Shown here in pieces: positions 34,009 to 42,139 of a DNA stretch of 64,000 nt. Both the position numbers and the translations under genes were made by a program. This stretch comes from an uncultured bacterium (lineage in GTDB: Bacteria > Actinomycetota > Coriobacteriia > Coriobacteriales > Coriobacteriaceae), in assembly GCA_905215065.1 (NCBI GenBank), contig CAJMOF010000012.1, positions 3,699 to 67,698 of the forward strand. Direction: 5' to 3'. Under the pieces are notes generated by a model, which saw only the letters and a program-made list of their open reading frames with translations, made no database searches and was not told the origin of the DNA. The stretch's first letter is position 1; every line of letters starts with the position of its first letter.

Positions 34009-37000
34009 TTACATCTGCTCGCGGCGCTTCTTCCGGTCGAGGAAGACGCCGGCTGCCACAAGGACGGTACCGCCGATGGCGAACGTCTCGCCGATGAGGC
34101 CCGTGCGGTCGCCGGTCTGGGCGAGGTTGCCGGGCCGGGCGGTCTCCGTGCCGGCGAGATGCTTCGGGCTGTATGCCACCTGTTGCTTTGCGGCCTCCTC
34201 TGCCTCCTGTCGTGCGATCTCATCGGAAAGCTCCTGCTCCGCCGCGATGCGGTCGGACTTCGCCTGCTCGTAGGCGGCGAGCGCCGCATCATAGCCGGGC
34301 TTGAGCCCGTCCAGCGCAGCCTGCTTCTCGTCCAGGATGACTTTGGCGGGCGCGACCTTGGCACGTGCCTCGACTGCTGCGGCGAAAAGCGCGTTGAGGG
34401 CGTCATCCGCGTTCGCGTCATGGCCGGAAGCGATCGCCGCGTCGGCATTGATGGAGTTCAGCCTCGCCAGCTTGGCGTCTGCCTGCGCCTTTGCCTGTTC
34501 GGCGGCGGAGACCAGGGACTCGGCGGCGATGGTATCCGCCTTCGCGGCATCGAGCGCGGCCTTGGTGTCATTGACGGCCTTTACTGCATCCTGCTGGCGC
34601 TGCTGTGCCTCTGCGAGCTTCGCGGCAAGACCGGTGAGGATGTCGAGGTTCGACTGTGCGTCCTCGAGATCGGTCTGGGAGCCGGTGAGCCTGTCGGCGG
34701 CAACGCCGGTGTCGGCCTTTGCGGCATCGACGGCACGCTGGGCATCCGCGAGGGCGCGTGCGGTGCCGTCCGCCTTTTGCTTGGCGGCTGCGAGGACTGC
34801 CGCCTTCTCGGCTTGGTCGGCTGCCGCCGCGTCTTGGACGCTCTTTGCTGTATCGACCGCCTTCTTGGCGTCGGCGATGTCCTGGAAGAACTTCGCGAGG
34901 TCGGCGTTCGCATCGTCCACGCCCTGCTGCTTAGCAGCGGTGTCCGCCTTGGCGGAATCCAACTTAGACTGTGCGGTCGTTACGGCTGCGTTGGCAGCAT
35001 CAAAGGCGACCTGCTTCTGCTGGACGGTCGACTTTGCCGTATCGACTGCCGCGTTGGCGGCATCGAGGTCCGATTTCGCCGCATCAAGCTCGGTCTGGGC
35101 ATCCGTGACGCCCTGTTGCTTGGCGGCGACATCAGCATTGGCGGCATCGACGGCACGCTGGGCATCCGCGACGCCCTGCTTCGCGGCATCGACACCTGCC
35201 TGTGCGGAATCCGCTGCGACCTGCTTCTGCTGAACGGTTGCGGTGGCGCCGGCGGCTGCCTGCTTCTTGGATGCGAGATCGGCCTTGGCTGCGTCGAGTG
35301 CGCTCTTGGCGTTCTTGAGACCGTTGATATAGGAGGTCAGCTTTTGCTCGTACTCGTCGACGGAGATGGGGTTCGTGTTCCAACCGGAGCCGGACCAGCC
35401 GGAGATCTCTGCGGTATAGCACTGCGTCTGAAGCCCGGACATGGTGCCCTTGGTGCAGGTTGCCATTCCCATAACGGCGAGTTCGGGATTGATGATGTTC
35501 ATGTAATGGCCGACGGTGCCGCTGCTGCCGTTCTCCCAGCGGCAGTTGTTTGCAATCCAATGGTTGATTGCGACGCCGTTCTTTGCATAGAAATCATAGG
35601 CATCCTTGCCGACAAGACCGGTGACTCCATAAAGGGCCTCCGTTGCCTTGTCGAAAAAGCCCTTCTCCTGCTCGATCCACTGCCCACTCGGATCGATTCC
35701 GTAATTCCATGCCAGGTTTTCGGCAAAATTATATTGACGGGCATGATCGAGCACAGTGTCACTGTAGTTGGCATCCGCAATGGCACCGGCGATGAGCTTG
35801 TAGGTGACCTGGAGCTCGGACAGGCCGACCGACTTGCGGTAGTCGTTGACGGACTTCATCCACCTGATCGCATTGAGCATGTTATCAAGGGACGTGGCGT
35901 CCTTGGAGTTGCCGACTTCGGTCTTTCCGGCATATTTGGCGTTCAGGATGATGTTGACTGCGTCATCGGCACCCATGGCACGGAAGAAGCCGATGGCTCC
36001 CTGCTTGAGCTGCGCGTCGGCGGAATCGAGTTTTGCCTGTGCCTCGTCGACCTTCTGCTGCGCGGCGGTCACGGCGGCGTCTGCGGTATCCTTTGCGGCC
36101 TTGGCGTTCGCAAGCTCTACATCGGCGGCTGCCTTGGCGGACTCAGCGTCCTTGACAGCCTGCTTCGCTGCATCCAGCTTGGAGATGGCGTCGACGTTCG
36201 CCTGCTTGGCGGCATCGAGGTCGGCGTTCGCGGCATCGAGTGCGGACTGGGCGGCGTTCATGCCGGATTCGGCATCGGCCGCGGCCTGCTGCTTTATGGA
36301 GAGGGACGCCTGGGCATCATTCAGCTCGGTCTGCGCCGTTGCTGCAGCGGACTGCGCCTGCTCGAGCTCGGACTCGCACTGGGACTGTGCCGCTTGTGCG
36401 GCAGCGAGGGCTGCCTCCGCGTCCGCGACCTTCTGTTTTGCCGCATCGTACTCCGGACCGCTGGCGCCTGCCTCCGCTGCGGCGAGGTCGGCTTTCGCCT
36501 GCTCATAGGCGGCGCTGGCTGCTGCGACCTTCGCATCCGCCGCGTCCTTGTTCTGCTTGGCTGCGACAAGGACGGAATCGGCGGAATCCTTTGCAGACTG
36601 GGCCGCAACCAGCTTGGACTGGGCATCGGCAAGCGTAGCGTTGGCGTTGGCGAGTTCAACCTGTGCCCTGTCCACGGCAGCCTGGGCGTCGCGCACGGCC
36701 TGTTCGGCGGCACTGATTGCCTCCGGGGTGGCGCTTACGGCATCTGCCTTGGCTTTATCGAGGGCATCCTTGGCATCCTGGGCCGCCTTGAGGGCGGACT
36801 TGTACGCCTCGTCCTTCTCGGACGCATCCGCCTTGGCGTCTGCGAGACCCGCCTTCGCCTGCTCGAGGTCCTTGCCGGCAGTATCGGCGGCGTCCTTGCC
36901 CTCTGCGACCTGACGGGCGTACTCGTCCATTGCCGCTCGGTCGGCTGCCGTGCCGGCGCTGACTGCCGAATCGTAGGATGCCTTGGCCTGGTCGCGGGCG

Positions 37001-37365
37001 GAAGCCGCCTCGTTGTAGGGACCGGCGGCCTCATCGTAGGATGCCTTGGCGGCGTCCTCCTTCGCCTTCGCCTCGTCGACTGCCTTCTGCAGGTCCGCGA
37101 TGGTCTGTGCGGCGGATTTCGCGCCGACACCGGATGCCGCGCCGGCGTGGGCGGCGATCGGCGACATCACGGCGGGGTGCTGCGTGCCCCCGTCACCGGT
37201 CTGGGCGAATGCCGTGAACGGTGAGATGAGGCTCGATCCGGTCATGGCGGCCATGGTCGCCGCGGTGACGGTCAGACGCGCGATCCCCTTCGGGGCGTGA
37301 ATCTTTTTGTTTGGCAGTGTGGCGAAGTGATCGCCGCCGGCAGCGAAATGCTTTCCCTGAGTCAT
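34009..37365 (-). CDS. Sortase-anchored coiled-coil/CAP surface protein
   Basis: A 1118-residue protein. A long signal peptide (hydrophobic around residues 28-50, ending AFAQT) is followed by an Ala/Asp/Lys-rich coiled coil (55-460), a CAP/SCP domain (about 463-660: DNMLNAIRWMKSVNDYRKSVG...HYMNIINPELAVMG), a second coiled coil (660-1070), and a cell-wall sorting signal: LAQTGD, a hydrophobic segment and a basic tail (DRKKRREQM). LAxTG is a known sortase variant in actinobacteria. It would form a long stalked rod on the cell surface, probably for adhesion. The coiled coils consist of repeated ADAxxAVDAAKAD-type units and the DNA repeats with them. Confidence 0.88.
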   Translation of the reverse strand: MTQGKHFAAGGDHFATLPNKKIHAPKGIARLTVTAATMAAMTGSSLISPFTAFAQTGDGGTQHPAVMSPIAAHAGAASGVGAKSAAQTIADLQKAVDEAKAKEDAAKASYDEAAGPYNEAASARDQAKASYDSAVSAGTAADRAAMDEYARQVAEGKDAADTAGKDLEQAKAGLADAKADASEKDEAYKSALKAAQDAKDALDKAKADAVSATPEAISAAEQAVRDAQAAVDRAQVELANANATLADAQSKLVAAQSAKDSADSVLVAAKQNKDAADAKVAAASAAYEQAKADLAAAEAGASGPEYDAAKQKVADAEAALAAAQAAQSQCESELEQAQSAAATAQTELNDAQASLSIKQQAAADAESGMNAAQSALDAANADLDAAKQANVDAISKLDAAKQAVKDAESAKAAADVELANAKAAKDTADAAVTAAQQKVDEAQAKLDSADAQLKQGAIGFFRAMGADDAVNIILNAKYAGKTEVGNSKDATSLDNMLNAIRWMKSVNDYRKSVGLSELQVTYKLIAGAIADANYSDTVLDHARQYNFAENLAWNYGIDPSGQWIEQEKGFFDKATEALYGVTGLVGKDAYDFYAKNGVAINHWIANNCRWENGSSGTVGHYMNIINPELAVMGMATCTKGTMSGLQTQCYTAEISGWSGSGWNTNPISVDEYEQKLTSYINGLKNAKSALDAAKADLASKKQAAAGATATVQQKQVAADSAQAGVDAAKQGVADAQRAVDAANADVAAKQQGVTDAQTELDAAKSDLDAANAAVDTAKSTVQQKQVAFDAANAAVTTAQSKLDSAKADTAAKQQGVDDANADLAKFFQDIADAKKAVDTAKSVQDAAAADQAEKAAVLAAAKQKADGTARALADAQRAVDAAKADTGVAADRLTGSQTDLEDAQSNLDILTGLAAKLAEAQQRQQDAVKAVNDTKAALDAAKADTIAAESLVSAAEQAKAQADAKLARLNSINADAAIASGHDANADDALNALFAAAVEARAKVAPAKVILDEKQAALDGLKPGYDAALAAYEQAKSDRIAAEQELSDEIARQEAEEAAKQQVAYSPKHLAGTETARPGNLAQTGDRTGLIGETFAIGGTVLVAAGVFLDRKKRREQM

Positions 37366-37446
37366 TGCTATTCCATTCCTTTTCCGTGCCCTATCCGACT
37401 GGGCATCAGAGTGCTTTCCAATAGAGATAATTATGCGCCTTAACAG

Positions 37447-37487
37447 GGATTGTTGTATATAGTCCGTTGGCTTTTATACAACAATCC
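37447..37487. promoter_or_regulatory. Inverted repeat at the start of the XRE gene
   Basis: GGATTGTTGTATA (37447-37459) and its exact complement (37475-37487) flank a 15-base centre and end directly before an ATG. It lies in the divergent region between the surface protein gene and the XRE regulator, so it is a good operator candidate for that regulator acting on both genes. Confidence 0.65.
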
Positions 37488-37736
37488 ATGACTCTTTTTG
37501 TCATGGATATCTCGCCGCTACAACGATCCTTTGGTCTACGCTGCAAAGAATTAAGATCAAAGTCTGGTTACTCTCAAGTACAATTTGCGAATCGCATCGG
37601 CATGGACAGGTCTTACTACGCCTCGATAGAGGTCGGACGAAGAAATGTCAGTCTTTCTAACCTCTGTAAAATTGCTAACGGATTCGACATGACAATCGCT
37701 GCACTCATGACTGGTGTGACTGAGAAAACGGATTAG
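37488..37736 (+). CDS. XRE-family DNA-binding regulator
   Basis: An 82-residue protein (77 if the second ATG at 37503 is used) with a Cro/CI helix-turn-helix: LRCKELRSKSGYSQVQFANRIGMDRSYYASIEVGRRN and LSNLCKIANGF. No ribosome site is visible before either ATG and the inverted repeat abuts the first, which suggests a leaderless or self-blocked start. Divergent from the surface protein gene, which it may control. Confidence 0.75.
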   Translation: MTLFVMDISPLQRSFGLRCKELRSKSGYSQVQFANRIGMDRSYYASIEVGRRNVSLSNLCKIANGFDMTIAALMTGVTEKTD

Positions 37737-37773
37737 TCCATCAATCAATCAGCGAACGCAGTGAGCGAATCAA

Positions 37774-37957
37774 TCGACGGCACAGCCGGCGGCAAGGTCA
37801 CGGCACGTGACCGCGCAGCGAGCTTCGCGAGCGAAGGGGGACAGCATCGCTGTCCCTATTCTTTATCGACGGCTTAGCCGGCGGCAAGGACACGGTACGT
37901 GGCCGCGCAGCGAGCTTCGCGAGCGAAGAGGACGGCATCGCCGTCCCTATATTTTTA
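37774..37957. repeat. Two 92-bp imperfect tandem repeats
   Basis: Units start at 37774 and 37866 and share TCGACGGC..AGCCGGCGGCAAGG..ACGG and GCGCAGCGAGCTTCGCGAGCGAAG. Each ends in a hairpin (GGGACAGCATCGCTGTCCC and GGACGGCATCGCCGTCC) followed by CTAT and a T-rich tract, so each could also terminate plus-strand transcription. Confidence 0.8.
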
Positions 37958-37984
37958 TAGTATATTTCTCTATTAATTGGTTTC

Positions 37985-38145
37985 ACCAAAATGGGTATAG
38001 CGCAAGCTTCTGAACAGGCGTTTTTATCAAAAACTCAAAGCAGCCGAATCATCAAAATGGTGAAATTTTTTACCCAAATTGAGGAAGCGCTTCACCAAAA
38101 TGGAACCGACTAACGGCTGTTGAAAACTTTTTATCCCCAAAATGG
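37985..38145. repeat. Four iteron-like CAAAATGG repeats near attR
   Basis: ACCAAAATGG at 37985, ATCAAAATGG at 38051, ACCAAAATGG at 38094 and CCCAAAATGG at 38136, all in the same orientation. Spacings are 66, 43 and 42 bp. They could be integrase arm-type sites or iterons of a replication origin. Confidence 0.6.
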
Positions 38146-38237
38146 TGATTTCCTGTTTTCAGTGGAAAACTCGGTAAGTTAAATTATTTACTTACCAGAT
38201 TTACAAACAAAAGCAGTTCTTAACCCTAAAACCAGAA

Positions 38238-38268
38238 CAGGTCAGAAGCAAAATTAACTCCTGACCTG
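38238..38268 (-). terminator. Element-supplied terminator for tRNA-Arg
   Basis: CAGGTCAG/CTGACCTG hairpin, followed on the minus strand by TTCTGGTTTT. It lies 10 bases past the tRNA 3' end and replaces the native terminator displaced by the insertion. Confidence 0.6.
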
Positions 38269-38275
38269 CGATTTT

Positions 38276-38323
38276 TCTGGTGCCCCCGGGCGGATTCGAA
38301 CCGTCGACACCCGCTTTAGGAGA
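38276..38323. repeat. attR: 48-bp direct repeat
   Basis: Identical to 24638-24685. It includes the 3' part of the intact tRNA-Arg gene. Confidence 0.92.
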
Positions 38324-38353
38324 GCGGTGCTCTATCCCCTGAGCTACGGAGGC
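38278..38353 (-). tRNA. tRNA-Arg (anticodon CCT)
   Basis: A 76-base tRNA including an encoded CCA end. The acceptor stem pairs GCCTCCG with CGGGGGC (one T-G pair), the anticodon loop is CTCCTAA between CCGCT and AGCGG, and the T arm carries GGTTCGAATCC. CCT reads the AGG codon. It stays intact because the element carries a copy of its 3' half. Confidence 0.95.
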
Positions 38354-38416
38354 ATGTTGTACTAGTGTAGCAGATTTGCGCCACTACCATGCAGCGCATA
38401 ACCGCTCTTCGAGATA

Positions 38417-38468
38417 GTCATCTGCGACGTTCTTTAATGACTAGTCGTTTAAGAACGTCGCAGATGAC
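38417..38468. repeat. Palindromic repeat copy B1 after manO
   Basis: Exact 18-bp arms (38417-38434 and 38451-38468, containing GACGTTCTT) with a loop holding TGACTAG. Related to 42082-42133. It lies 11 bases after the manO stop and may end that transcript. Confidence 0.7.
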
Positions 38469-38478
38469 AACCCAACGA

Positions 38479-38877
38479 CTACTTGCCTTTGTGGAAAAGG
38501 TTCTTGATGACGGAGGGGATGCTCTTGGCGCCCTTGGCCGTCACATCGATAAAGTCGGGCGAACGAACGAGCTTGTCCTCGTCAATGTACTTACGCACCG
38601 CGCGAAGCGTTTCCTTGTCATTGCGCGTCGAAAACGTAAAGTGGCCATTCTCTTTGGTAAAGATGGCAAAACGCGTAATCTTCTTGGTGCCGCGCAAAAC
38701 CTCGGCGGCAATATAGTCGACCTCGTCCCACGGGATTTGGATATAATCCTCGGGATTACGCTCGTTATAGTACTCAAACGCCTTATTGCCCACCATCACG
38801 TTACCGTGACTGGTAAGCCCCATCAGGCAGGTTGCCGGCGTTGCCAGATCGACCGTGCTGTTCTGAGATTGCGCCAT
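38479..38877 (-). CDS. manO: ManO-like DUF956 protein
   Basis: 132 residues from ATG 38877, with GGAGG upstream; a longer start was rejected. The sequence (TCLMGLTSHGNVMVGNKAFEYY...IPWDEVDYIAAEV) fits the DUF956 family, whose genes follow mannose-type PTS operons and are called manO; a role in regulating that operon has been proposed. Soluble, beta-rich. It is separated from manZ by a hairpin at 38906, so it may be expressed at a lower level. Confidence 0.8.
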   Translation of the reverse strand: MAQSQNSTVDLATPATCLMGLTSHGNVMVGNKAFEYYNERNPEDYIQIPWDEVDYIAAEVLRGTKKITRFAIFTKENGHFTFSTRNDKETLRAVRKYIDEDKLVRSPDFIDVTAKGAKSIPSVIKNLFHKGK

Positions 38878-38905
38878 ACGCGCCTCGCCCTCCAATAAAA
38901 ACAAT

Positions 38906-38941
38906 CGGACCGCATCCAGTGTACCCACCGGGTGCGGTCCG
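38906..38941 (-). terminator. Terminator or attenuator between manZ and manO
   Basis: CGGACCGCA-CC/GG-TGCGGTCCG hairpin followed on the minus strand by ATTGTTTTTATT. Confidence 0.75.
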
Positions 38942-38997
38942 TTTCAATGGCTCAAAAGCCCTTGCCTAGCAACTCTCGGTCTTAAGCCGAAGCGTGC

Positions 38998-39918
38998 TTA
39001 CATGAAGCCGCAGACGCGACCGATGATGCCGACGGCGAAGAGAGCCAGGATGATGACGATCGGGCTGACCTTCTTCTTGAGGAGCTTGCAGACCAGAAGG
39101 GTCAGGCACACGGCGGCAAGGCCGGGGATGAGCTGATCGAGGTTGGCCTGAAGCGTGGTGACCTTCACCGGGTCGAGTGCGTTGGCACCGACAGAGCTGT
39201 ACATCGTCAATGCCTGCTTGATGCCCTCAGAACCGGCGGGCAGGTTGGCCCAGTCGATATAGGCGCCAGCGGACTGCGTGACCTTGGAGACGACCGGGGT
39301 GAAGGAGATGGACACCCAGCGCTCGACCAGGGCGCCGATGATGAACATACCCAGGATGGAAGCACCCTCGGTGACCTTGCCCATCAGACCGCCGGAGAGG
39401 TCCTTGGCGATGGAGGAGCCGACCTTGTAGCCAAACTCCTGCGTGTACCACAGGAAGGCGTAACGGATGATGTTCCACGCGAAGAAGAACAGCAGCGGAC
39501 CGGCGATGCTGCCGGACAGGGCCAGGGAAGCGCCCAGTGCGCCCAGAATCGGGCGAAGGGTGAACCAGAAGGCGGGGTCGCCGACGCCGGCGAGCGGGCC
39601 CATCATACCGACCTTGACGCCCTGAATGGCGACGTCGTCAATCGGAGCACCGTTGGCGCGCTCCTCCTCGAGGGCGAGGGTAACGCCAATGACGGGGGCG
39701 GAAACATAGGGGTGGGTGTTATAGAACTCCAGGTGGCGCTTAAGAGCGGCAATCTGGTCATCCTTGCTGGTGTAGAGCTTCTTGATCGCAGGGATCATTG
39801 CGAAGCACCAGCCGCCGTTCTGCATACGCTCGTAGTTCCACGAGCCCTGAAGGAACTGATGACGGAAGCAAACCTTCTTACGGTCAGCCTTGGTGAGCTG
39901 AATCTTGTTCTCTGCCAT
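38998..39918 (-). CDS. manZ: Mannose-family PTS, IID component
   Basis: 306 residues from ATG 39918 (GGGGAGTG before it). It has the IID start (LTKADRKKVCFRHQFLQGSWNYERMQN), the conserved GPLAGVGDP and several membrane segments toward the C-terminus. With IIC it forms the sugar channel. Third gene of manXYZ. Confidence 0.93.
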   Translation of the reverse strand: MAENKIQLTKADRKKVCFRHQFLQGSWNYERMQNGGWCFAMIPAIKKLYTSKDDQIAALKRHLEFYNTHPYVSAPVIGVTLALEEERANGAPIDDVAIQGVKVGMMGPLAGVGDPAFWFTLRPILGALGASLALSGSIAGPLLFFFAWNIIRYAFLWYTQEFGYKVGSSIAKDLSGGLMGKVTEGASILGMFIIGALVERWVSISFTPVVSKVTQSAGAYIDWANLPAGSEGIKQALTMYSSVGANALDPVKVTTLQANLDQLIPGLAAVCLTLLVCKLLKKKVSPIVIILALFAVGIIGRVCGFM

Positions 39919-39934
39919 ATGTATCACTCCCCTC

Positions 39935-40753
39935 CTACTCGTAATCGTTCAGAATGTCGCCGAGCGGGTCACCGGAGCCACCGCCCATGCCGCCACCCTG
40001 CTTGGCCAGATCCTTAAGGCCAAGGTAGATGAGGGCAAGGGAGATGCCGATGAGGCCAAGGGCGATCAGCGTGAGCTGAGGGATGGCAGCAAGGACAAAG
40101 CCGAGGATGAAGAACGGCCAGGTCTCCTTGGTGGCCATCATGTTGATGACCATGGCGTAACCGACGGAAGCGACCATGCCGCCGCCGACAGCCATGCCGC
40201 CGGACAGCCAATCGGGCATAGCGTTAAGCGCGTTGGTAACGGCCTCGGCCGGGATGATGCACAGAAGTACTGCCGGGATGGCGATACGAACACCCTGCAT
40301 GAGGATGCCGGCGTACTGCCAACGCTCGATGCCGGCGAAGTCGCCCTTCTCGGCGCAGGCGTCCATGCCGTGAACCATAGCGGTAGCCAGGGTACGGCAG
40401 ATCATGGTCAGGAACAGGCCAGCGACCGACAGCGGGACGGCGACGGCGATGGCGGCGGTAACGGCCTTGGCCGAATCGGTGGCGCCACCGTTAAGGGCGA
40501 GCACCATGATGATGGAAGATGCGACCGAGGCCAGAGCGGCGTCAGGCGCGACGGCGGCGCCGACGTTAGCCCAGCCAAGGGCCATCATCTGGAGCGAACC
40601 GCCCAGGAGGATGCCCTCCTGAAGGTGACCGGTTACGAGACCGATAAGCGTGCATGCCACGAGCGGCTGATGGAACTGGAACTCATCCAGAATGCCTTCC
40701 ATACCGGCAAGCAACGCGACAATCGCAACGAGCAGAATAGTGATTGCAGACAT
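39935..40753 (-). CDS. manY: Mannose-family PTS, IIC component
   Basis: A 272-residue polytopic protein (MSAITILLVAIVALLAGMEGILDEFQFHQPLVACTLIGL) typical of the mannose/fructose/sorbose IIC family. AGGAGG precedes the ATG. Located between IIAB and IID. The C-terminal Gly/Met tail is cytoplasmic. Confidence 0.93.
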   Translation of the reverse strand: MSAITILLVAIVALLAGMEGILDEFQFHQPLVACTLIGLVTGHLQEGILLGGSLQMMALGWANVGAAVAPDAALASVASSIIMVLALNGGATDSAKAVTAAIAVAVPLSVAGLFLTMICRTLATAMVHGMDACAEKGDFAGIERWQYAGILMQGVRIAIPAVLLCIIPAEAVTNALNAMPDWLSGGMAVGGGMVASVGYAMVINMMATKETWPFFILGFVLAAIPQLTLIALGLIGISLALIYLGLKDLAKQGGGMGGGSGDPLGDILNDYE

Positions 40754-40771
40754 GTATCGGACCCTCCTTTA

Positions 40772-41761
40772 CTATGCTTGAGCGGCCAGTTCGGCCTTAG
40801 CTTTCTTCAACATGGCGTCGAGATCCTCGGAGGCATCCGAAGGAACCTTGCGGACCTCGAACTTGACGCCCTTGGCCTTGAGAGCCTCGATGGTCTTGAC
40901 ATCGTCATCGCCCATAGCGACAGCGTTGGTGACGACGACCTTGCCCTTGGAGTGGGCCATGGAACCGATGTTGGCTTCCTTGATGTCGACGCCGGCCTCG
41001 ATGGCCCTGAGCAGATCCTGCGGGTTCTCGAACAGCAGCATGGCCTTGGTGTCACCAAAGCGCGTGTCCTTGACGACCTCGGCCATCTTCTTGATAGGCA
41101 CGACGTTGGCGTGGACTCCCGGAGGGGCAGCCTGCTCGATCATGGTCTTGCGGAGCTCGTCGTGAGCAACGCCGTCGGAGACCACGATGATGCGGTTGGG
41201 GTTGATCTGCTTGGTCCACGTGGTGGCCACCTGACCATGCAGCAGACGCGTGTCGATACGGACGTGGGCGATCTTGATGTGCCCGTCGCCGATCACCGTT
41301 CCCGGAGGAATGGCACCCGCAGGAGCAGCGGCGGCCGCAGCCGGCTTCTTCTCCTCGGGCTCCAGAGACTCGGGCTTGACGCGCACGCCGGCCTTAGCCT
41401 CAGTCACGAGATGTTTTGCGATCGCATGTGCAGTGTTCTTTGCGTCAAAGCGCTGCGAATATGCCTCGATGAGCATAGGCAGGTTGACACCGGTGACGAT
41501 AGCCCAGGAATCATGGCCCTCGATGAGACCGCTGATCTGGTTGAAGGGCGTGCCGCCCCACAGATCAACGAGGAAGAGCACCTGCTCCTGGTCCTCGAAG
41601 GAAGCGATTGCCTCCTCGACCTTGGCGCGGAAGTCGTCGGGGCCCATGCTCGGCTCGAGCGAGACCACGGCTACAGACGGCTGATCGCCAAAGACCATCG
41701 AGCCCGTCTGCTTGATTCCAGCCGCCAAGTCACCATGGCTAGCAAGAACAATACTTACCAT
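40772..41761 (-). CDS. manX: Mannose-family PTS, fused IIA and IIB
   Basis: About 329 residues from ATG 41761, with GGAGG upstream. The IIA domain (1-135) has the phospho-accepting His in IVLASHGDLAAG; an Ala/Pro linker leads to the IIB domain (about 160-325) with its His in RIDTRLLHGQVATTW. It takes phosphate from HPr and passes it to the incoming sugar through IIC/IID. Mannose, glucose or fructose are possible substrates. Confidence 0.93.
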   Translation of the reverse strand: MVSIVLASHGDLAAGIKQTGSMVFGDQPSVAVVSLEPSMGPDDFRAKVEEAIASFEDQEQVLFLVDLWGGTPFNQISGLIEGHDSWAIVTGVNLPMLIEAYSQRFDAKNTAHAIAKHLVTEAKAGVRVKPESLEPEEKKPAAAAAAPAGAIPPGTVIGDGHIKIAHVRIDTRLLHGQVATTWTKQINPNRIIVVSDGVAHDELRKTMIEQAAPPGVHANVVPIKKMAEVVKDTRFGDTKAMLLFENPQDLLRAIEAGVDIKEANIGSMAHSKGKVVVTNAVAMGDDDVKTIEALKAKGVKFEVRKVPSDASEDLDAMLKKAKAELAAQA

Positions 41762-42139
41762 CACATAACCTCCTTTTTGTCTACGTATTTCCTACACGAC
41801 ATGAACGAAGTATACCTGTTTGGATTGTGGAATTATAGCTGAATCCGCAAAAGGTTGGATTATTTGTTTAAACGTCTAGGTTTGTTACAAGTTGATTACG
41901 TTGCTATTTTTCGACTCATTTCCCACTAAAGCGTCGCTCATCAAGTCATGTATTTTACAGATACAAGCATGCTGTTCATTGATGCCGATTTTAAGCAAGT
42001 GCGAATGCGCTTGTACTGCCGCTATTTTGTTTAAACAGATATGACTTGACTATTTTCGTGGCTTATGTTCTAGCGCAAGTAGTCATTGGGGACGTTCTTG
42101 TTTGACTAGCCATGCAAGAACGTCCCCAACGACTAGGGG
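41762..42139. promoter_or_regulatory. Promoter region of the PTS operon
   Basis: AT-rich, no gene. On the minus strand TATAAT (complement of 41832-41837) is a good -10 box, but there is no good -35 box, as expected for an activated promoter. GTTTAAAC occurs at 41866-41873 and again at 42029-42036, both in TATTT-rich context and 163 bp apart, so it is a likely regulator site. The repeat at 42082 lies at the far end. Confidence 0.5.
42082..42133. repeat. Palindromic repeat copy B2 after hypA
   Basis: Arms of 19 bp (42082-42100 and 42115-42133) with one mismatch, containing GGGGACGTTCTTG, and a TGACTAG loop as in copy B1. It ends 7 bases before the hypA stop on the minus strand and may terminate hypA. 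Confidence 0.7.

Larger units (their letters stand above)
37737..38277. other. Repeat-rich right end of the element
   Basis: No coding gene is supported. Listed separately are two 92-bp tandem repeats (37774-37957), four iteron-like CAAAATGG motifs (37985-38145) and a terminator for the tRNA (38238-38268). Confidence 0.6.
24638..38323. mobile_element. Integrative mobilizable element in tRNA-Arg(CCT)
   Basis: Two exact 48-bp copies of the tRNA 3' region, 24638-24685 and 38276-38323, bound the insert. A tyrosine integrase starts 192 bases inside the left end, and relaxase, MobC and an oriT-like region lie within. There is no type IV secretion or coupling protein gene, so transfer would need a helper. 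The tRNA remains complete at the right end. Cargo is three phosphoesterases, a toxin-like peptide, a lipoprotein-like protein and a large surface protein. Base composition varies along it: AT-rich near the integrase and ends, GC-rich in the cargo, which suggests assembly from several sources. Confidence 0.9.

Noticed and set aside
33973..37224. A plus-strand open frame of 1083 codons opposite the surface protein gene
   Set aside because: It is the mirror of a low-complexity, Ala-rich coiled-coil gene; its Gly/Leu/Cys-rich product lacks any domain, while the minus-strand protein has signal peptide, CAP domain and sorting signal.
39905..41842. A 645-codon plus-strand frame across the PTS genes
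   Set aside because: Spans three well-defined minus-strand PTS genes and has no recognisable domain or ribosome site.
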